Shown here: positions 24,001 through 34,199 of the stretch, piece by piece
Layout of the letters: each line of letters opens with the position of its first letter
Numbering within the stretch: position 1 is the first letter of the stretch
NCBI RefSeq assembly: GCF_000218685.1
Contig: NW_006763296.1
Coordinates: 124,001-188,000 of the forward strand
Origin: Serpula lacrymans var. lacrymans S7.9
Taxonomy: Eukaryota > Basidiomycota > Agaricomycetes > Boletales > Serpulaceae
Length of the DNA: 64,000 nucleotides
Direction of reading: 5' to 3'
The notes under the pieces: generated by a model
The model's input: the letters and a program-made list of their open reading frames with translations, nothing else
Told to the model about the DNA's origin: nothing
Databases searched by the model: none
Program-made: the position numbers and the translations under genes

Positions 24001-24140
24001 TCAATATTGCTCTCTTCCTCTGCTTCGCTCAATATTGCTCTCTTCCTCTGCTTCGCTCAATATTGCTCTCTTCCTCTGCTTCGCTCAATATTGCTCTCTT
24101 CCTCTGCTTCGCTCAATATTGCTCTCTTCCTCTGCTTCAC
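24001..24140 (+). repeat. 28-bp minisatellite, five units
   Basis: Five head-to-tail units of 28 bp, each starting TCAATATTGC and ending TGCTTCGC (the last ends TTCAC), followed by a partial unit. It lies in the kinase-domain part of the alpha-kinase-like pseudogene. Because 28 is not a multiple of 3, each unit shifts the frame: the conserved downstream residues (RGLVFLSGF) are in a different frame from the residues upstream (KYINNNSA). Confidence 0.95.
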
Positions 24141-24500
24141 TCAATACGCTCAATTCAAGCTCATGCGAGGCTTGGTGTTCCTGTCTGGTTTTTAAGGTAG
24201 ATATTCTCTTTATAATTCATTTACTGTAACACTCAATTTATTTTCAGGCTGCGGTGATATATTATCTGACCCTAAAATTATAACTACCCTGTGAGTATAC
24301 AAGTGCCCCATATGTTCTACGTGGGCTAAATATCAATGATTTTCAAGGGATTATGCAGGAAACTTTGGAGAAGGAAACTGGACGTCGACATTAGACAACC
24401 TCTATACACTATACGAGTGTAATACCTACTGTACATTCTTTGGATTGAGTCCATTGCTGGCACCGGTGAGTCTTATTGTCGCTTTCATCATTTGTGCTTA

Positions 24501-25011
24501 TTCTTTTTTGACAGGAGAGATCTACCTCCCTTAAAGTAGTAGCGGCAGGCGCACATAATGGCTGGAACGTTGGAGAGTGGAACTCATAGGTGGATTTATA
24601 TTGTAATCTCTCCATGTTCTACGTGTCGTGTTTCCTTTCTTGCTCTCAGTCCTCAAACCTCTTGTTTCATTTATCACCCTGCTACTTCATGTTTTCTGTT
24701 TCTTGACGGACCCTCTATGACGCTAATTTTATGTCTGTTGTATGTCCGCCGCCTTTCATATGTCTGCACATGTGTATAAATGATTGATTTCTTGAACGCT
24801 TGAATGCCACATCAATGCTTGTTTTCTTGATTTCTCAAACGTCTCTTGAAATCACTTATGTGTGTATAGGTTCTTTTTATCTACATTGGGGATTTACTAA
24901 TGCTATCTTATCAACCAAAAATATATTTAATAAAGCTGGGGTTGAAAAATAATGTGCCGATGACCAGCATGCTTAAGGTTTTCAACCGTAACTAATAGGC
25001 CACTGTACAAT
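24501..25011. other. Spacer between alpha-kinase relic and MULE-like element
   Basis: No gene recognised. Probably the 3' flank of the alpha-kinase-like gene. The 9 bases 25012-25020 are the left target duplication of the next element. Confidence 0.4.
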
Positions 25012-25020
25012 ATGGTTGAT

Positions 25021-25232
25021 CAGGCTCCTCCCTATCCACTGTTTTGAGGTTCAGAATGTATCCTAGAGAATAGAGACAATTGATCATCCTGACATCGCAA
25101 GAAAGCATGTGATGAGAAAGTCTTGAAAGTCAGCTGAACTTTGATTCTGAACCTCTCCGCAGCGGCTGGACTTTAACATTTGTAAAGCAAGTCAGCCCCG
25201 GTGACTAGTGACCATCAAGTGATGGCTGACTT
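25021..25232. repeat. Left terminal inverted repeat of MULE-like element
   Basis: Pairs with the reverse complement of 25872-26066. Shared blocks include the outer ~50 bases and a ~110-base block containing AAAGTCAGCTGAACTTTGAT. A stretch in between (about 25075-25120) differs between the two ends. Confidence 0.85.
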
Positions 25233-25406
25233 CGAAAAAGTAATAAAAATAAAAATGATGAAATTTGATCAAAGTTGCCCAATCCAGCAGTATCCGCCCA
25301 CATGTTGTCCATTGGGGCTTCTATCACAACACAATGGGATCCGCACCCGTGTACAGTGATTCTGGACCTTCCGGGCATGCAACCAATCAGTATGCTTTCC
25401 AAGTAC

Positions 25407-25478
25407 ACCTTGGTAGCTTAGTTGGTAAAGCACCAGACCATGAAAGCTAGAGTCCCAGGTTCAAGCCCTGGCCAATGC
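25407..25478 (+). tRNA. tRNA-like sequence (degenerate, probably not functional)
   Basis: 72 bases with a D-arm (GCTT/AAGC, loop AGTTGGTA, box A) and a perfect T-arm (CCAGG / CCTGG around TTCAAGC, box B). Five of seven acceptor pairs form. The anticodon stem does not pair in the expected place, so no anticodon can be assigned. It is best read as a tRNA pseudogene or a tRNA-derived promoter (SINE head) inside the MULE-like element. Confidence 0.4.
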
Positions 25479-25544
25479 ATGTTTTCTCATACTATAAACA
25501 AATGTCATAATTTGTCAGCTTCTCCATCAAGACATTGCATCATT

Positions 25545-25844
25545 CAAATGCTGCCAGAAATTCATGATCTAACAAAGGAGTGTATAGGCCTTTATCCATA
25601 TCTATTTCAAGCCAAAGTTGGGCAGGCAATAGCAAAAGGAGACTGGGATATTGCTTGTATAGCAGGTACAGGTCAAGGTAAGACATTGGGTTTTCTGATA
25701 CCCCTACTGCTTCAGCCAAGAGATATACAAATTATTGTTGCACCACTAAATTTACTAGGTAAACAGAATGCTACAACACTGGCTAAAGCAGGCATCCGAG
25801 CCACTGCTATTAATGCTGAAACACAGATAATTCGAGACAGTTGA
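25545..25844 (+). pseudogene. DEAD/RecQ-like helicase N-terminal fragment
   Basis: About 98 residues from MLPEIHDLTKE: a Q-motif-like region (GLYPYLFQAKVGQAIAKGD), Walker A in AGTGQGKTLGFLIPLL and a motif-Ia-like stretch (IIVAPLNLLGKQ), ending at a stop before the DEAD/DEAH motif. It resembles the RecQ-type helicases abundant in Agaricomycetes. It can bind neither DNA nor ATP as a complete motor and looks like a captured gene piece. The open frame starts further upstream (25422), but those residues overlap the tRNA-like sequence. Confidence 0.75.
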
Positions 25845-25871
25845 CAGGATTTATTTTGGAGTGGGTTAGGA

Positions 25872-26066
25872 AGTCAGCCGTCACTTGACGGTCACTAGTC
25901 ACTGTGGCTGACTTGCTTTACAAATGTTGAAGTCCAGCCGCTGTGGAGAGGTTCAGAATCAAAGTTCAGCTGACTTTCAAAATATTATCTTATCATTTAT
26001 CTAATCTAATCTACATGTTCCTAGGATAAATTCTGAACCTCGAAACAGTGGATGGGGAGGAGCCTG
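25872..26066. repeat. Right terminal inverted repeat of MULE-like element
   Basis: Inverted partner of 25021-25232, ending GGAGCCTG directly before the 9-bp target duplication at 26067-26075. Confidence 0.85.
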
Positions 26067-26404
26067 ATGGTTGATGCGATCCTTCCGAATCCATCCAAGA
26101 GTGATGAAGCCTACTTCTCAGGGAAACTGTATGCGCTCATCAATGTCAAGCCTGGTATGTCATCTGGTTCGCGTCGTCTTGCTTCACCACTAAACTGTTA
26201 TCCAGGGAGCATTGGTGATATTTCTGTCAATGGGCCAAAGTCAGTCGCCAACAACTGGCAGTCCCTACATCAAGCACTGTTCTACTAGACACCTTCCTCC
26301 CTCTCATACGGAATTCTGATAGTGGTTGAACTGCTCGAATCCTATGACCTGCTTTCTTCCGAACAATGTTGATTTCTAACGCTTGTACATTCGATACTAT
26401 TATG
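26067..26404. other. Short coding-like stretch of unknown origin
   Basis: The plus-strand frame beginning in the target duplication reads MVDAILPNPSKSDEAYF and KLYALINVKPG, followed by GTATGT and later TTATCCAG, a possible intron. This looks like a gene fragment, but I do not recognise it. The MULE-like element was inserted at its left edge. Confidence 0.3.
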
Positions 26405-26575
26405 CCCAATACTACGAGATGCAGCACAAAGGCTGAGAGAATCACGGTTCCTGGACTCGGACCTTCGTTCCTAATGCTGCCCTTAGGCATATATGCACAT
26501 GTACAACTCGGTCTCTCGGAACCTGCTCGTCTAGGCTTTTGGTTTCAGACTTTGAAAGTTGTTTAAGTGTCTGAC
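26405..26575 (-). pseudogene. Decayed, inverted Lon fragment
   Basis: On the minus strand this resembles the part of Lon exon 8 around 3520-3645. MPKGSIRNEGPSPGTVILSAFV corresponds to the Lon residues around the catalytic serine, at roughly 75 percent base identity by eye. Its orientation is opposite to the real gene and opposite to what a simple duplication of Lon-HIS7-MFS would give. In the reading here Ala after the catalytic Ser is changed to Pro. It is non-functional. Confidence 0.75.
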
Positions 26576-26629
26576 AGCAGTCGAGTGATAAGGTTATTGC
26601 GGCACTATGGCGATTGGCGGTATCCTTGG

Positions 26630-26830
26630 AGGCCTGTTCGAAAACATCCTTCGAGGTTATCCCATGAGAACTGGTATCCGAGCTTTCTAAAAGAAATTGC
26701 ACTTTGCACGTTGCCTTCACCGTAGTTCATCGAAGAGAAAAATACTCTGTTGGGCTTTTGAGCTGAATCACGTCGGGTCGCTAAATCAGGAAATCCAACC
26801 ATTCAGACCAAACAAACAGAACCTCAGTGA
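26630..26830 (-). pseudogene. Decayed HIS7 5' end
   Basis: Matches HIS7 exon 1 and its upstream flank (6220-6410) with many substitutions and indels; the shared block around CATGAGAACTGGTATCCGAGCTTT is clear. It lies directly upstream of MFS copy 2, as HIS7 lies upstream of copy 1, so it is the duplicated neighbour. The conserved LLDYGAGN start is no longer intact. Confidence 0.8.
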
Positions 26831-27365
26831 CTCAGTGATAAGTTATACTGAGGCATTAGTTTTGTCATGAACCAGTCCCTATATTCCCTTATCTAAATGG
26901 TTCTTATCTCTGTTCAAATTGCGCCTGGTAATAGGATCAGTAAGCTTGGTCTTCGAATTTTCTCATGAATTTAAAAGATAACTCAAAGTATCCTTATCAT
27001 CAAGCACTCGCTTCGAATGATATCGGTGACGGCACCATCAGCGACCAAACTTTGCAATTTACTCTCTGAATTTGATCAAGGTGTAAACTAGAGTAGTACT
27101 ACTGCTGCAGTAGTCGGGTCACCAGTATCGTAGGTCCTATACCACGCTCGAAGCATTGACGAACTGAGTATTTAGTAATCCAGCCTTAGACTCCGAGTTT
27201 TTGTTGAAGCAATTCGGTACCCATCATGGTCCCATGACGTTTTGTATACAAACCGCCTCAACTTTTGTCACCAGCGCCAAAGACTCGGCCTATAGTTGGA
27301 ATATATTACTTATCACGCCCTTGGTCTTTGTAGTCCGTCCCTCTATTACCACTTCACTCGCAACG
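26831..27365. promoter_or_regulatory. Duplicated MFS upstream region
   Basis: Parallels 6420-6959. The part from about 26960 is highly similar to the promoter of MFS copy 1, with a few indels. Likely the promoter of copy 2. Confidence 0.5.
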
Positions 27366-29677
27366 ATGAGGATAATTGACGACTCAGTCATTCCAGGTTC
27401 TGTGTATTTGGTCGATGTACAGGACAAGACGACAGTCACCCATGCTGCTGGCGATAGTACTATTGTCCTAAGTCCAGCGCCTTCCAACGATATCAACGAT
27501 CCATTAAACTGGTCTAAAGGACGAAAACTATTGCAAGTTATTTGTGTTATGATATGTGCGTCCCATGCCTCCCCGAATCTTCAACTGTACTCAAGCTACC
27601 GTAGATACTAGTGCTATCGGCATTGGTACCACCGTCCTGTACTCTATCTTGCAGCCGATTACAGATGATACTGGTATTCCACTTTCGACTTTGAATGCTG
27701 GGACAGGGTATAGTGCGTGCTATGATTCCTTGCCATCGTTAGCTTGTCAGTGCTGATTGTCACGCTTTACTAGCGTTCCTTCGTAAATATATATCAGTTT
27801 TCCTCGCGTCGACTCCACTTTCTAATGCTTTATTGTTATGTATAGTCCTGGGATGGGGCGCTCTGATTAACCAACCACTGGCTCTGACGTTTGGTAAACG
27901 TGGTATCTATTTACTTTCTGTTGTCGGGAACATTGTGAGCAGCGTGCGCTTCCCATAGTATCCGTCGATTGAAGCAACATCGTGCAGGCAATGTGTTTAT
28001 GGATACCATATATCAAGACAGAAAGTCAATGGTGAGCATTGCGCAAACTATCTCTCGTGCACTAACACTATCTCGAACTCTCCAGGATTGCGAGCAAAAT
28101 CATTCAAGGATATCTTTGCACGCCCGTTGAAAGTTTATGTGAAGTTAGCATCGCAGATGTCGTGAGTGTCATGCTAAAGCAGTCATGTGTTTTGGCTATA
28201 ATGATTCATGAGCTTTCATGAAGTTCTTCGCTCACGAACGTGGAACTTACATCGGGATTTACACCCTATTTCTGTTCGGGTAAGCATTCTTGATTGGTGA
28301 TCTCGATTGAATTCTCAACTTTAACACAAGGTCAAACTACTTTGCGCCTCTTATTGCTGGGGTAATTCGCTGTACTCCCTATCCTTTGCTTCATTGACAA
28401 ATCCTTTATAGTTTATCTATGATGGCCAAGGTTGGCACTGGGTCATGTACTGGGCCGCCATAATCAATGTAATGGCATTAATAGTACTATTTCTTTTCAT
28501 GGAAGAGGTAAGTTGTCTTGATATGCTTGCACACCAAGTCAATAATATTTGCAGACCAATTATGTCAGAAACAGTAGCGAAGCTTCCGAGGCACATGAGT
28601 TAGACGGCAGCACTGGCAGCATGGGGATCGATGAGGACAAACGGAATTTATCGTCTGGTGGACGTGAAACCCCTACAGAGCTTTCTGGAACTCCAAAAAC
28701 TTTCGTCGAACGCCTGGCTATATTTAACCAGCGGTACGCCACCAACAAAATGCTGGTCGTCATGATTTATCGCCCTCTCATCATGCTGCGTTTCCCTGTT
28801 GTCTTTTGGTAAGTGTTCCGTGAAGCTCCTTGAATATGCAACTTAGAGAATCATTTCAGGGCTGGTTTTCAATACGGGACGTGTTTAGTGTGGTACAACG
28901 TGCTCAACGCTACCGCATCGCTCATTCTCAGCGATGCTCCTTACAACTTTCGTGCGAGCTCAGTCGGTCTAACCTATATAGGACCGCTCGTGGGTATGTT
29001 CCTGGGGTACGTTCAACTCGCATCTTGCTTTATATCTTTTTTTACGTGCTGTCTTCTGGTTATAGCACGTTATATAGTGGTTGGATTGGTGATAAATTTG
29101 CTGTTCGACACGCTCGTCGAACAGGTGGTGTACGCGAGCCAGAACACCGTCTATGGCTTATGGTCGTATCACTATTTCTTTGTCCTAGCTCTCTTATACT
29201 ATGGGGAGTGGGTGCCTCAAGAAATATCCATTGGTCTGGCTTGGTTATTGGTATGGGTATGATCTCTTGTTCCACGGGTATTGGTTCTGCGCTTTCGATA
29301 GGATACGCCCTCGATTCATATAAAGACTTGAGTGGTGAGACCATGATGGCAGTGATCATAGTTCGAGTGAGTTTCGTACCCTTTTCTCTATTTCAAGTTT
29401 AACGTTTATTCTCCTTATAGAACACGCTATCTTTCGTAATTGTGCGTTACATTGCTTTTCGTGCGATTGTCTTACGCTCATTCTGTTTATCATAGGGCTA
29501 TGGGATCACACCATGGCTGCACATGGGCTATCAAAATACTTTCATTTCGGCAGCCTTTGTTGGGCTTGCCATTACGATGACTTTTATGATCGTCATTCGG
29601 TGGGGTAAAAGTTGGCGAATGGCGAGCCGTAAGATCTATTGGAGCTATGTCGCTGCTGGCTCTAGTATGGCGCATTA
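27366..29677 (+). CDS. MFS transporter, copy 2
   Basis: Nearly identical to 6960-9273 over exons and introns. It starts MRIIDDSVIPGSV and ends SSMAH, with the same intron positions and the same 21-nt exon (29421-29441). Differences seen are scattered single bases such as R to N in the central loop (SSEASEAHELDG region) and small indels in introns. No frame-breaking change in an exon was noticed, so both copies may work. The similarity in introns implies a recent duplication or gene conversion. Shared 3' flank continues to about 29890. Confidence 0.85.
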
Positions 29678-30113
29678 ATGCTGCCAACAATGTTACATAT
29701 AAACATGTCAAGACAATTGTCATAGAATAGAAACCCAACTTTGAATACGAACAGGCCTAGAAGTGCACATGTAGGTTGAAACAGCCAACCATGGCTCTGA
29801 ATAATGTAGTGGCCGTTTGGTGTCCATCACATTTAGAACCTATAGATCCTGACGAGGTGCAAGGCTGTTGAGACAGACTGCAATAACAAAGGGAAAAGTG
29901 TATTTTGTTCATTATATAGCACATTACCTAATGCTAGTATCTAGAGCTATCACACTCAATATACTCGTAGCCAGACAGTAACAAGCATATCCAGTGACAT
30001 TAAACTCGAAGCATGTTTAAGAAAGATAATTATGGGTCACAGGAAATGTTGCTACCAAATCCCTCAGCAAAAGCGCTCCAAACGAGTGTAGCGAAATAAT
30101 CAAAACGGTCCTC
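29678..30113. other. Spacer between MFS copy 2 and F-box gene
   Basis: The first ~210 bases match the 3' flank of MFS copy 1 (to CAATAACAA). The rest holds no recognised feature. The two flanking genes are convergent. Confidence 0.4.
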
Positions 30114-32602
30114 TCATATGAACATCCTCCTGCACCTTATCCACCGGGATCTTATGCCTTTCAATTTTATGTTATTTCTTGAGTTAACAATAATAATACA
30201 AAATTGACCACTCACTCGTGAAGAAGATGCAACAACACACCATTTCTCCAATCCCGGTTATCGACACTTGTCCTGCAAAGAGCACACTCAAACCTGTTGA
30301 AAAAAGGGGGCGATTTGGTTTTCCGTAGGTTTTCATTGCGATCTTCGCCATTGAGGACGGTCCACGATGCCTTTCCCACACGCCTTCCGAGCCTATCGTG
30401 GTAGCTAACCGCGTGCGCCACCTGGAGTCCAATTCGAAAAAAATCAAAAGGATGACCCATAAGTATGGGGGAAAACCTACTGCTGAGCGCCATGTGTATG
30501 GTATCACCCCCATCGCCGAACTGCAGGATCCACAACGAAATCTCGCATCCAAATCATCCATATCGGACGTGGTGGCGATATCAGGGTCCAATCCACTGGC
30601 ACGAATAATTGGTATAGCTGCGTCGGATACTTCGATTACATTTCTTCCCTTCGAATCCTCCAGTGACCAAGGGCAGCCATTCATTGTCTTAATTTCAATT
30701 ATTTTGGGATCCTGCCATTTGTCCCAATCTGACATGTGACGAAGCGTATATGGCTCTATGAAACATCTCTTCAATAACACATCGGGGTAAAACGTTACTG
30801 AGACATCGTTTTCAGTAAATGGCCGACAAAATGCCACTCTTGCAAGGTTTAAACACGCAATCTTGGGAGAGTGATGATCAATGGCTGTTTTGGACATAGG
30901 TGAGGTGCCTTCGGGGAGTAGACAGGAAACCAACTGTCCTTCAATCTTCCTTCGCCACTCCGTCACGTATGCTGGTAATTGAACAAATGCATCTGAGAAG
31001 CTCTGCGCATTGACATCGACATCTACCGGAGCCTTAATAAGATCTTCAAACGATTTGAAGGTAGCTATGTCACCCACATGAGGTAAAATATCGCATGTGT
31101 CGTTGGCATTGGGTGGTTGCTTGAGATATTCGCAATACGCGCTAATTAAGCATTCGCGACGAGCTTTGAATACCGTTTCCTCAAGTCGAATGTCCCTGAG
31201 CTTGTTCATCCAATTAATCAGTGAAAGGCGGATCTTATTCCAAACTAACGAGGGGGGAGATGATTTAAGCTTGAGGAAGAAACCGATATCAACATTAAAA
31301 TACTTACTACGTTCTGTCAGCAGCTTCTGTTCCTTTATCAACGAGAGGCGGGTAATTTGATCCCAAGTGAAATAGTCTAGCTCTTTCTCCCAGCCATGTT
31401 CTTTCATCCAGGCTTTGATACTGATGAATGATGTGCTCAGAGTGATGATACAAGAAGTAGCCAAAAGTACTAACGCGTCCATTCTTGCTCTTCCTGCATC
31501 GCGACGCTCGCATCTTCGCGAAGAACTAATCGCCTCTTGCCACTCATAGCACAACACAGCATGCTGAGAGTACAGGTCTCAGGAAGAAGAGAATGAAAGG
31601 TAGGATTGTAACCATAAAACGCACCTTCTCGATTTTGGCTTTGGTGCGTCGCAGCTGGTCGAGATAAGCAAGTGCCTCATCGGGATTCACTAATAATGTA
31701 GGCATTTTATTATTCCAATCGTTAAAAACCGATCGTTTGTGAACCACAGATCTATCTTTCAGACTAAAATAAGACTGTAGCATGGGTATGTAAAATAGGT
31801 GCTCACTGAATTTTGATCGACCGTGACTGTAAACTTTAGAGCACGGTAAGACTTCAGACGACCCTAAAGAACTCAACCCTAACGTCTGAGACTCAATATT
31901 TTGGGGTGAATTTGTGCTGTTATTGATGTGAGCGCAAACACGGGGAGGGAAAGAGTCGACAAATTTTACTTTTTTGACCGACATGACGGGCAATACCGAA
32001 CACGCAACTCCCATAGAACAGTACGTACTATTTTTCCGCACTCCTGTCAGGAGAGCATATCAGACTACACATATCAACTTGACCAGGGGTAAGCCCGTAA
32101 CAATTTCATACATACGTGGCAATGAGGGTCGAAAGCGAGATTTACAAACTGAGGCTCTGAAAGATCGGATGGACAGTCTGGTAAACCCTCAAGCTGCTGA
32201 CGTGCATTCTTCCAGATGGATGCGGATGACTTGTGCATGAGAAGCTGTCGGAAGCTCTTGGTCGTCCGAGCGAGGTTCAAAATGTCCATGGGAAGCAAGA
32301 AGCTCATGATCTGTACCAGTTCAAAATTTGAGCTTGCAAAGAATATCATAAAGTATCCAGGAACTTGCAAGGAACAAAATGTCGAGATTCATGGTGGGCA
32401 TCATTTCAAGCTTGCCACGATTACCTCTCCTCACGACTGTTGGTTTTGCTTTGGATAACTTTGTCTCAGCCGGTTTGTGACTTGCTGCCCCCTTTTGACG
32501 CTTTCTTTGAGGCGCAACGTCTTCATCGTCTATACTTTCCTCTTGAACAGGGGTATTGTAATTCTTGGGGACCCGGCTACTTCGTCGAGGGCCGGGTTCC
32601 AT
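30114..32602 (-). CDS. F-box domain protein with C-terminal zinc-finger-like motif
   Basis: Likely substrate adaptor of an SCF ubiquitin ligase. Seven exons join in frame on the minus strand: 32376-32602, 32116-32332, 31970-32043, 31916-31625, 31563-30481, 30421-30216 and 30177-30114, about 720 residues. The basic N-terminal linker (RRSSRVPKNY) is typical of this Agaricomycete family. The F-box follows (LVQIMSFLLPMDILNLARTT, PDLSEPQFVNLAFDPHC), then Cys pairs (CGKIV ... LRVRYCPSC), a charged middle and a C-terminal CALCRTSVDNRDW...HLLHE finger-like motif. The first donor is GTTCCT, unusual but needed for the frame. The target protein cannot be inferred. Confidence 0.8.
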
Positions 32603-32893
32603 CGCGGTACAAGGCTCTCTTTAGCAGAGCGTTCCATATTTATTCGCCTTCGGACATTGCCAGCTTAGATAATCAATTGTCTCTGGTGTTTGTTTCTATT
32701 TGGTGAAAGAACTTTACTCGTGCCGGCAATCGATTCAAATTGATCAGTTTGCCGTATCTTTGCATTTTTAATTTAAAGAGTGATCATCCTTTCCCGATAT
32801 TATTTGAAAGCTTTCGAACTAAGTTTGGCTGGAGTGTTTGATGGTCAAAGAAGCTATAGTAGTGTGCATATTAGAGTTTGTCTTGATATGTGG
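32603..32893. other. Upstream region of the F-box gene
   Basis: No gene seen; likely the F-box promoter. It ends at the truncated repeat R4. Confidence 0.3.
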
Positions 32894-33060
32894 TGTCATG
32901 CACCAAAGTTGATACTAATTAATGTTGCGTTTTTTGTACTTGTGGCTAATCAGCACCACCTCTATTAGGCAATCAAATTGCACCTACCTTTGCTTTCCAT
33001 TCAGTACTTTTGGCATTTTGGCAATTTTTTGTGTCACCACCTGGCTACACATTGCGCCAT
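32894..33060 (+). mobile_element. Truncated LTR-like repeat, copy R4
   Basis: About 167 bases match the left end of R3 (TGTCATGCACCAAAG ... GGCTACACATTGCGCC), same orientation, with more differences than R1-R3 show. Similarity stops near 33060. No target duplication can be checked because one end is missing. Confidence 0.8.
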
Positions 33061-33087
33061 TAAACTATTTATAAATGGGATTATTAT

Positions 33088-33313
33088 ATGAACCTTTTGA
33101 AGAAGTTCGTGAAACAATCTCCCACATATATGGATAACATATCTGATGAGATAGAGAGTTTTGTTTGGTAAGTCTTCAATAACAACATATTATAAAACAT
33201 ATTTTAAAAATTTCTATAGGGAAGGTCCTATAATAGGAGGGTCAACTGCACAACTTTCACTTGACTTCAACACTTTAGAAGAGGCAGCTAAAGCATCTAG
33301 ATTAATGTTGTAG
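33088..33313 (+). CDS. Small two-exon ORF, unknown
   Basis: Exons 33088-33167 and 33220-33313 with GTAAGT and CTATAG splice sites give 57 residues (NLLKKFVKQSPTYMD ... LEEAAKASRLML). It looks like the tail of a larger protein rather than a complete gene. No family recognised, and it lies among repeats. Confidence 0.25.
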
Positions 33314-33505
33314 TCATTTCCTCTGCTGTTATAATGGGTTTTATTATATATTGTTTCTGCCTGCTCTATGAATAAATAATGGTTTGTGTGCTTTTTTTCA
33401 ATGTGTGAAACTGTATGGCATTATGAATAGGTATAGAAAGATATAGAGAATTATAGATTGTCATGGATTGTTATAAATGGCACATATAGTGTACTATAAA
33501 AAATC

Positions 33506-33554
33506 AAGCCAACTAAAGCACAGTCACTACAATTGACTGTGCTTTGGTTGGCTT
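33506..33554. repeat. 20-bp hairpin repeat
   Basis: AAGCCAACTAAAGCACAGTC at 33506-33525 pairs with 33535-33554 (19 of 20 bases, the other a G-T pair) around a 9-base loop. A third, partial copy of the arm follows (TTAGTTGGCTTTATTTG). Confidence 0.9.
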
Positions 33555-33605
33555 TAGTTGGCTTTATTTGCTATAAAACTACATTATTTATCATTCAGAC
33601 CAATA

Positions 33606-34199
33606 TGTCAGGCAACAAATACGAAGCTATATAACAAAATACAATGCCTGGTCAAGTCCTTGCTGGAAGGCGGTGAATCAGGGTATGAGCTTTTGAAGAG
33701 TATCGGTATAGGCGCAAATCCAAACTAATATTGAACTAAAGAATAATACATCGAGTATGTACTTCTTTATATAGTGAACGGCGAGGGTCAGACGGAGAAA
33801 GGGAAGAATTCAGAAAGTGGTCTGACCAGCTAGCTAACCAATAAGAAAAGAAGGAGAAAGTGGTCTGATCTATCGTATTTACTAATCATATGAGAAAAGG
33901 TATTGGTAAGGGGTGTGCAATTGGCTGTATCAGTAAGCCCATGAGAAGGCGCTGACTCACAACCTTCTTTGCTTATCAATATCCCTCCGAAGTATTCCCA
34001 GACATAGCATTGGATCGTTGCTATGTCATTTGGATATCTTCTTGAGGGTCTACAACAAGTCTCCTTCGTTGTAAGTACGATAGGACGTGAATGTGAATAG
34101 AGAATAAGAAGAAAAAGGATAAAAGTAATAAGATACCGGCTGTGATCTCCAGTCCAAGGGCAAGAGGAGTGACAGGGATCAAGTCTGATAACCACGACA
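33606..34199 (-). mobile_element. LTR-like element, family C (degenerate)
   Basis: About 594 bp from TGTCAGGCAAC to CCACGACA. Read on the minus strand it has the same layout as family B: a start TGTCGTGG, a TATA motif (ACTATATAAAGAAGT, near 33775) and an end in TTGCCTGACA versus TTGCCTCACA in B. It shares blocks such as AGTGGTCTGA and CCAATAAGAAAA with B. No target duplication seen, so borders are tentative. Confidence 0.5.

Larger units (their letters stand above)
20651..24500 (+). pseudogene. Alpha-kinase-like gene, broken by an LTR and a minisatellite
   Basis: Pieces read in order. A Cys-rich N-terminus from 20651 (QCNRCNTHFDC, LCKGC, HYHNKCAAMH) is followed by a segment ending LKLLWLEWS at the LTR. 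After it come HDFFFCASGKDPVPKFCPNLKV (22290-22360), then VSLLTPSKKQKH, LYLAGSLMDLLYDW, IPQLCFVHSALAIP, AVYLLEEKI and FVKYINNNSA (23660-23960). The last pieces are LMRGLVFLSGF, GDILSDPKI, FGEGNW and CNTYCTFFGL (24140-24450). The last part matches the Agaricomycete alpha-type (MHCK/eEF2K-like) kinase pattern, including the Gly-rich stretch and the C-terminal CxxxC. The N-terminal pieces are assigned by position and style only. The frame is broken by the LTR at 21477 and by 28-bp repeats at 24001. Not functional as it stands. Confidence 0.55.
25021..26066. mobile_element. Mutator-like non-autonomous element with captured helicase fragment
   Basis: 1,046-bp element. Its ends are CAGGCTCC (25021) and GGAGCCTG (26066), and the inverted similarity continues for about 200 bp inward (25021-25232 against 25872-26066). 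The 9-bp direct duplication ATGGTTGAT flanks it at 25012-25020 and 26067-26075. Long inverted ends plus a 9-bp target duplication are typical of Mutator-like (MULE) elements. The inside holds no transposase but a helicase fragment and a tRNA-like sequence, which is the Pack-MULE layout. P, hAT or Merlin families give 8-9 bp duplications but usually have short inverted ends. Confidence 0.85.

Noticed and set aside
24001..24140. CRISPR-like array
   Set aside because: Units are contiguous with no spacers, and the genome is eukaryotic; it is a simple minisatellite.
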